The notes under the pieces: model-generated
Databases searched by the model: none
Told to the model about the DNA's origin: nothing
The model's input: the letters and a program-made list of their open reading frames with translations, nothing else
Made by a program: the position numbers and the translations under genes
Origin: Brumimicrobium sp033722555
Lineage (GTDB): Bacteria > Bacteroidota > Bacteroidia > Flavobacteriales_D > Crocinitomicaceae
Direction: 5' to 3'
Assembly: GCA_033722555.1 (NCBI GenBank)
Contig: JAWVYS010000016.1
Location: 1-62,701 of the forward strand
DNA length: 62,701 nucleotides
Shown here: in pieces, positions 61,633-62,701 of the stretch
How positions within the stretch are numbered: position 1 is the first letter of the stretch
Layout of the letters: the number at the start of each line of letters is the position of its first letter

Positions 61633-62325
61633 TCAACCCTTCGTGTATGAAGTTAGGACTGTTTTGCCGGCATATTTACCTTTTTTATCGTAGCTTTCGG
61701 TTTTAACTACACCGAATCCCGGAACATACCAGTCCTTACTGGTCGTTGTCATGTTGAGGAATTTGTTTTTGACATTGGAGGTTTGTGAAATAACCAAGGC
61801 AGTATTGGTTCCTATCGGAGTTGTGACTTCTTCCTCTTTTTCAATCTTCCTGTCTGTTACCGTGGTTTCAATATTCATGACAGACATACCGGACATAATA
61901 GCTTCGATGGTAATTTTTGCATCGGGTAGCGTTTGGCCGACTTCCGGATTCAGTGGGAACTGAATATCTGTAGCATCGATTTTAACCTCCATGTCCTTCA
62001 TACTTTCCAGTTGTGCCGGATTCATAAACTGTTTCATATCCACCTTGAAGGTTCCGTCCTCACACTTGATTTCTGTAGTTTGTTCTGAAACCGGCTCTCC
62101 TTTATCATCTTTCAGAATCATTTTAACCTTCCAGACAATGGCATTGTCGCCGGTTGTGACATCAAGCACCTCATAACTTGTATAGCCTGATACTTTATCC
62201 TTTTTATCGTAAGAGGTGATTTCCCATTTGCTTCCTTTTTCGAGGAGCTCGAGGTTTAAACACTCCTGAGAATATCCGATCAAATTGGCAGCAAGAAATA
62301 CAAGTGAAAATAATAAAACTTTCAT
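61633..62325 (-). CDS. Exported beta-rich protein, TapB/DUF3108-like
   Basis: A 230-residue protein with a signal peptide (MKVLLFSLVFLAANLIGYSQ). The mature part is nearly all beta strands: KGSKWEITSYDKKDKVSGYT, IVWKVKMILKDDKGEP, and near the end STTSK-like DWYVPGFGVVKTESYDKKGK. That GFG-VKTE pattern is shared with TapB/DUF3108 families of the envelope, which is why I use that label with caution. Single gene on the minus strand, function unknown. Confidence 0.72.
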   Translation of the reverse strand: MKVLLFSLVFLAANLIGYSQECLNLELLEKGSKWEITSYDKKDKVSGYTSYEVLDVTTGDNAIVWKVKMILKDDKGEPVSEQTTEIKCEDGTFKVDMKQFMNPAQLESMKDMEVKIDATDIQFPLNPEVGQTLPDAKITIEAIMSGMSVMNIETTVTDRKIEKEEEVTTPIGTNTALVISQTSNVKNKFLNMTTTSKDWYVPGFGVVKTESYDKKGKYAGKTVLTSYTKG

Positions 62326-62392
62326 GTAGCTATGATTTAATGATTTTCCTGCAAGATAGTAAAAAAATGAATTACCGATTTTGATTTTATGT

Positions 62393-62400
62393 TAACTTTG
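62393..62400 (+). promoter_or_regulatory. Candidate -7 box of the tRNA gene (TAACTTTG)
   Basis: TAACTTTG matches TAnnTTTG, 31 bases before the tRNA 5' end. No distinct -33 box. Confidence 0.5.
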
Positions 62401-62430
62401 CACAGCATTTCATCTCAAGAAATGTATAAC

Positions 62431-62504
62431 GGCTCCGTAGCTCAATTGTATAGAGCACTGGATTTCGGCTCCAGCGGTTGGGGGTTAGAATCCCTCCGGG
62501 GTCA
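62431..62504 (+). tRNA. tRNA-Arg (anticodon TCG)
   Basis: 74-nt cloverleaf. The acceptor arm is GGCTCCG / CGGGGTC with two G-U pairs, the D stem GCTC / GAGC, and the anticodon stem CTGGA / TCCAG with loop TTTCGGC, giving anticodon TCG (reads CGA). The variable loop is CGGTT and the T stem GGGGG / CCCTC with loop TTAGAAT. The arginine identity bases A20 and C35 are present. CCA is not encoded (A73 is followed by CTA). Unusual: position 19 is T instead of G and position 56 is A instead of C, which together could form a U19-A56 tertiary pair. A terminator follows. Confidence 0.9.
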
Positions 62505-62513
62505 CTAAGAATA

Positions 62514-62545
62514 AAAAAGCTCTGTGTTTCACAGAGCTTTTTTTA
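62514..62545 (+). terminator. Intrinsic terminator of the tRNA
   Basis: 8-bp stem GCTCTGTG / CACAGAGC with a TTT loop, extended by A-T pairs, followed by a run of seven T. Confidence 0.85.
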
Positions 62546-62606
62546 TACATGTATCTCGAAGTCTGAAATCTGTGATTTCAAGCGTAGAGATACATGTATA
62601 AAAAAA
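62538..62606. repeat. 69-nt near-perfect hairpin (20-bp outer arms)
   Basis: Arms of 20 bp are exact complements (T7-ATACATGTATCTC against GAGATACATGTAT-A7). Inside them lie a symmetric 6x6 mismatch, a 7-bp inner stem TGAAATC / GATTTCA and a TGT loop. The left arm shares its seven T with the tRNA terminator. The remaining bases to the window end hold one weak hairpin (GTACG / CGTAC at 62618-62633) and no supported gene. Confidence 0.8.
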
Positions 62607-62701
62607 TAGCAATTGAGGTACGAAATTGCGTACTTTTTATTCGGAATTCGGAGCCTAATGGGATCACGTAAGTAATCCCTTAAAATTAGAACCAAAATGA
62701 A

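Noticed and set aside
62610..62701. Possible start of another gene at the right edge (ATG at 62697) and a weak hairpin at 62618-62633
   Set aside because: Only the start codon and two more bases are in the window, and the hairpin stem is just 5 bp, so neither can be supported as a feature.

Overview
The window looks like chromosomal DNA of a gliding-type marine or freshwater Bacteroidota, most likely in the Flavobacteriales. Supporting signs are five secreted proteins with type IX secretion (T9SS) sorting domains of types A and B, the gliding genes gldD and gldE in the mutY-ssb-gldE-gldD order, Bacteroidota-style -7 promoter boxes (TAnnTTTG), A-rich leaders without clear Shine-Dalgarno sites, and the HU / COX24-like peptide / RNase G cluster. 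No phage, insertion sequence or CRISPR array is visible.

Layout. 1-1126: 3' part of a two-component module (beta-propeller sensor, cut by the window edge, plus LytTR regulator). 1127-1812: a candidate short transcript with a 20-codon ORF, then a small free-standing sorting-domain-like protein. 1787-8706: alpha/beta hydrolase, aminopeptidase P and MutS on the minus strand, a SpoU/TrmH methyltransferase, and a type II NADH dehydrogenase. 9142-12879: a 1245-residue SprB-repeat adhesin-like protein. 12931-18582: phenylacetyl-CoA epoxidase paaABCD, divergent from two tandem paaE-type reductases and a short-chain dehydrogenase. 18897-20945: small secreted proteins. 21140-23457: an OmpA-like/TPR lipoprotein and folK. 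23560-28998: sppA, then an LTA-synthase-like sulfatase overlapping a GDPD-family lipoprotein. 29003-30902: PspC protein and PadR repressor with a visible operator. 31084-34968: DUF255 protein, LEA-type lipoprotein, M20 dipeptidase. 35110-48217: three large T9SS cargo proteins around a purF-like / histidine kinase / gpmI operon. 48330-51813: gldD, gldE, ssb, mutY. 51923-57048: HU, COX24-like peptide, rng, recX, a polyprenol-phosphate glycosyltransferase, dihydroorotase and a DUF4296 lipoprotein. 57140-62325: a frameshifted lipoprotein gene, kbl, a histidine kinase/OmpR pair and a secreted beta-rich protein. 62431-62606: an arginine tRNA followed by a long hairpin.

Most of the region is ordinary housekeeping DNA. 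The observations most worth following are: (i) the translationally overlapping LTA-synthase-like/GDPD pair, whose products appear to share a C-terminal beta-domain; (ii) the tandem paaE duplication, split from paaABCD; (iii) a lipoprotein gene broken exactly by a 7-bp tandem duplication; (iv) a tRNA-Arg(UCG) in which the tertiary pair G19-C56 appears replaced by U19-A56; (v) a 69-nt near-perfect hairpin fused to that tRNA's terminator; and (vi) a short leader-like ORF whose stop codon sits in the loop of a terminator. All functions are read from sequence motifs alone; no search was run.
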